Assembly: GCA_007123975.1 (NCBI GenBank)
Contig: SLFZ01000071.1
Location: 1 to 7,458 of the forward strand
Reading direction: 5' to 3'
DNA: 7,458 bases
Origin: Candidatus Izemoplasma sp.
Lineage (GTDB): Bacteria; Bacillota_I; Bacilli_A; Izemoplasmatales; Izemoplasmataceae
Shown: piece after piece, positions 6,396-7,458 of the stretch
Numbering within the stretch: the first letter of the stretch is position 1
Layout: the number at the start of each line of letters is the position of its first letter
The notes under the pieces: model-generated
Told to the model about the DNA's origin: nothing
Databases searched by the model: none
The model's input: the letters and a program-made list of their open reading frames with translations, nothing else
Program-made: the position numbers and the translations under genes

Positions 6396-6857
6396 ATGAA
6401 AAAAACGGCAACGCTATTGCTGGTGTTCATCGGACTGTTTTTCATGTCCGCGTGCGCACGCTCAACCACCGAGAAAATCATGGAGGAAATGGGGCCTACC
6501 GCGTTGCGCCAAGTGCGCATGCGCGTTAGTTTTGGGCTTGATGTCAACAGCATCGACTGGATTTATGAAGAGCGTTCCGACGCCGATGAAGAAAGGACAG
6601 AATACATTTACTATTTCGTTGTCGAACATGAAGCGGTCGAACATTACGCAAAAGTCGTCATCAGCAAAATAAATGCTCACTCCAGCACGCGCATTTACAT
6701 GTTTGAGAGTGACGAAGACATGCGCGAGGATTACGATCTCACACTCGAACGCATCGAAACCGATGCAGCCCGTTATGAAGACGAGGAAACCGTCCATCAT
6801 TATTACAAAGCCGGCTCGTTTGAAGGCCTAGAGATCACCGCCATTATGAGAGGGTAG
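6396..6857 (+). CDS. Small acidic lipoprotein of unknown function
   Basis: A 153-residue protein. Residues 1-20 are a lipoprotein signal peptide: MKK, hydrophobic core TLLLVFIGLFF, and lipobox MSAC with C20 as the lipidation site. Met at -3 is less common than Leu. The mature protein would be tethered to the outer face of the membrane. It is polar and strongly acidic (for example EERSDADEERTE at 58-69, and ESDEDMREDYD at 104-114), with alternating hydrophobic stretches such as YIYYFVVEHEAVEHY (70-84) and YAKVVISKI (84-92) that suggest a small alpha/beta domain. I recognise no family. Twelve bases separate it from the cyclase gene, so both share one transcript ended by the terminator after 6857. 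A role in c-di-GMP-linked envelope signalling is inference from this context only. Confidence 0.85.
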   Translation: MKKTATLLLVFIGLFFMSACARSTTEKIMEEMGPTALRQVRMRVSFGLDVNSIDWIYEERSDADEERTEYIYYFVVEHEAVEHYAKVVISKINAHSSTRIYMFESDEDMREDYDLTLERIETDAARYEDEETVHHYYKAGSFEGLEITAIMRG

Positions 6858-6875
6858 TTTAGAATTAAACAGATT

Positions 6876-6910
6876 GATGCCGACGCCTTGGCGAGTCGGC
6901 GTCTTTTTTT
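6876..6910 (+). terminator. Intrinsic terminator of the cyclase-lipoprotein operon
   Basis: GATGCCGAC (6876-6884) pairs with GTCGGCGTC (6895-6903), nine pairs with one G-T wobble, around a ten-base loop. Seven T's follow (6904-6910). Confidence 0.92.
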
Positions 6911-6940
6911 GTGCGCTTATATATAAATATGGAAGGGAGG

Positions 6941-6969
6941 TTGTCATATAAGTTCAAGAGTAGTATCAT
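6941..6969 (+). promoter_or_regulatory. Strong promoter for the Mrp/Mnh-like locus
   Basis: TTGTCA (6941-6946), 17-base spacer, TATCAT (6964-6969). Each box matches consensus at five of six bases, which makes this one of the two best promoters in the window. It is 33 bases before ATG 7002. A CATnnACATGG element is repeated in tandem from the -10 box to the RBS (see 6967-6992). Confidence 0.72.
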
Positions 6970-6992
6970 GAACATGGTACATTGACATGGAG
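6967..6992 (+). repeat. Imperfect 13-base tandem repeat between -10 box and RBS
   Basis: CATGAACATGGTA (6967-6979) is followed directly by CATTGACATGGAG (6980-6992), nine of 13 bases identical, sharing CATnnACATGG. It covers the predicted transcription start and RBS, so it could be an operator. It could equally be chance. Confidence 0.3.
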
Positions 6993-6996
6993 GTGG
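6989..6996 (+). promoter_or_regulatory. Ribosome binding site of the subunit E-like gene
   Basis: GGAGGTGG with a five-base spacer (eight from the GGAGG core) to ATG 7002. It favours 7002 over the in-frame ATG at 6987, which overlaps the site itself. Confidence 0.8.
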
Positions 6997-7001
6997 ACGC
7001 G

Positions 7002-7110
7002 ATGAACAAAGAGAAGCGAGCCGGCGTCGTCACGCTTTTTTTGGCGCTCTATGCATTTTGGCTGGTGCTCGCAAGCCGTTTCACGCTGGCGCAGCTGATT
7101 GTCGGCGTCG
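7002..7110 (+). pseudogene. mnhE: 5' fragment of an Mrp/Mnh antiporter subunit E-like gene
   Basis: The first 36 or so codons from ATG 7002 read MNKEKRAGVVTLFLALYAF followed by WLVLASRFTLAQLIVGVV. This resembles the N-terminus of MnhE/MrpE, a small membrane subunit of the multisubunit Na+/H+ antiporter: a first helix with Phe-Trp, then Ser and Phe-Thr, then a second helix with Gly. MnhE is normally about 160 residues. Here the likeness stops near codon 36, and the frame then runs to a stop at 7412 through nonsense rich in Cys, His and Arg with no membrane segments. In the next frame, real antiporter sequence begins at the same place. A promoter and RBS precede it, so the front end is intact while the rest is lost. 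The subunit E call rests on a short segment and is moderate. Confidence 0.6.
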
Positions 7111-7458
7111 TTCCGCTACGTGATGTTAAACGAAATCGGATCGCTATCATACCTATTTGGGGTTGCGCTCCTTTACATGGTCACGGGGTATACCAACATG
7201 GGGCTTGTTGCCCAAACCCTTGCCGACAACTGGACGGCGTATCCAGCCAATGCCATGACTGCGATCGGGTTCATGGTTGTTGGCGTTGGCATCAAGGCCG
7301 CAATCTTTCCTTTCCACATGTGGTTGCCGGATGCGCACTCCACAGCGCCTTCAAGTTCAAGCGCCATCCTTTCGGCCATCGTTGTCAAAGTCTACATTCT
7401 CATCATGGTTAAAATTCTCTTCCGCGTCTTTGGCATCAGCGTCTTGGATTCGGTGCCG
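7099..7458 (+). pseudogene. Internal fragment of Mrp/complex I ND-family (proton_antipo_M) subunit
   Basis: From 7099 the frame one base on from the subunit E frame is open to the window end (120 codons), preceded by TGA at 7096-7098. It encodes unmistakable ND-type antiporter sequence: SFRYVMLNEIGSLSYLFGVA, then LLYMVTGYTNMG, GVGIKAAIFPFHMWLPDAHS, then TAPSSSSAILSAIVVKVYI and LIMVKILFRVF. The lysines in GIKAAIFPFH and in VVKVYI correspond to the conserved membrane lysines of the proton path in NuoL/M/N and MrpA/D. Hydrophobic segments fall near codons 12-29, 50-70 and 84-105. There is no start codon or RBS. The usual N-terminal half, which carries the conserved glutamate helix, is absent. 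It is probably MrpD-like given the E-like fragment in front. Whether the gene is intact downstream is outside the window. Confidence 0.8.

Noticed and set aside
6929..6985. An 18-codon ATG-started open frame before the antiporter locus.
   Set aside because: It overlaps the strong promoter, its first codons lie upstream of the predicted transcription start, and it has no RBS.
7111..7412. C-terminal part of the frame opened at 7002 as a novel Cys/His-rich domain.
   Set aside because: It is out-of-frame translation of the ND-family sequence, which is clearly the real coding frame there. The Cys/His richness is a frameshift artefact.

Overview
The window holds eight intact genes and one broken locus. 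All are on the + strand, tightly packed, and no gene-free stretch exceeds about 150 bases. Near-perfect Shine-Dalgarno sequences (AGGAGGTGA, GAGGAGG), sigma-A type promoters including extended -10 forms, U-tract intrinsic terminators, one TTG start, and YwaF/TMEM164-type and Mrp/Mnh-type proteins all point to a Bacillota-like (Firmicutes or close relative) chromosome of roughly balanced GC. UGA is used as a stop, so this is not a recoded mollicute. I cannot place the genus. I see no phage, IS, CRISPR, tRNA or rRNA signal.

Layout. (1) 48-503: a MerR/excisionase-like HTH protein with an unrecognised C-terminal domain, ended by a strong terminator (547-575). (2) 609-2378: a two-gene operon of a conserved hypothetical protein and an aldo/keto reductase with two C-terminal CxxC-rich [4Fe-4S] motifs. 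The genes overlap by 17 bases and end at a UUCG-loop terminator. (3) 2403-3470: a luciferase-like flavin-dependent oxidoreductase. (4) 3506-4276: a YwaF/TMEM164-family membrane protein starting at TTG. (5) 4297-4963: an NADPH-dependent FMN reductase-type flavoprotein with its own good promoter and terminator. (6) 5031-6910: a two-gene operon of a PAS-PAS-GGDEF diguanylate cyclase and a small acidic lipoprotein. (7) 6941-7458: a good promoter and RBS leading into the first ~36 codons of an Mrp/Mnh antiporter subunit E-like gene. Around 7095-7113 this runs directly, out of frame, into the middle of an antiporter/complex I ND-family membrane subunit that continues off the window.

How they may work together. 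Three neighbouring genes encode redox enzymes (Fe-S aldo/keto reductase, LLM oxidoreductase, FMN reductase), and an FMN reductase could supply reduced flavin to an LLM enzyme. Each has its own promoter, so this is only suggestive. The cyclase and lipoprotein are almost certainly co-translated and may form a c-di-GMP envelope-signalling pair.

Overall this looks like ordinary chromosomal housekeeping and accessory content. I found no convincing new multi-gene system. The items most worth a second look are the broken mnhE/ND junction at the right end, the cyclase-lipoprotein pair, and the hypothetical protein translationally coupled to the Fe-S aldo/keto reductase.
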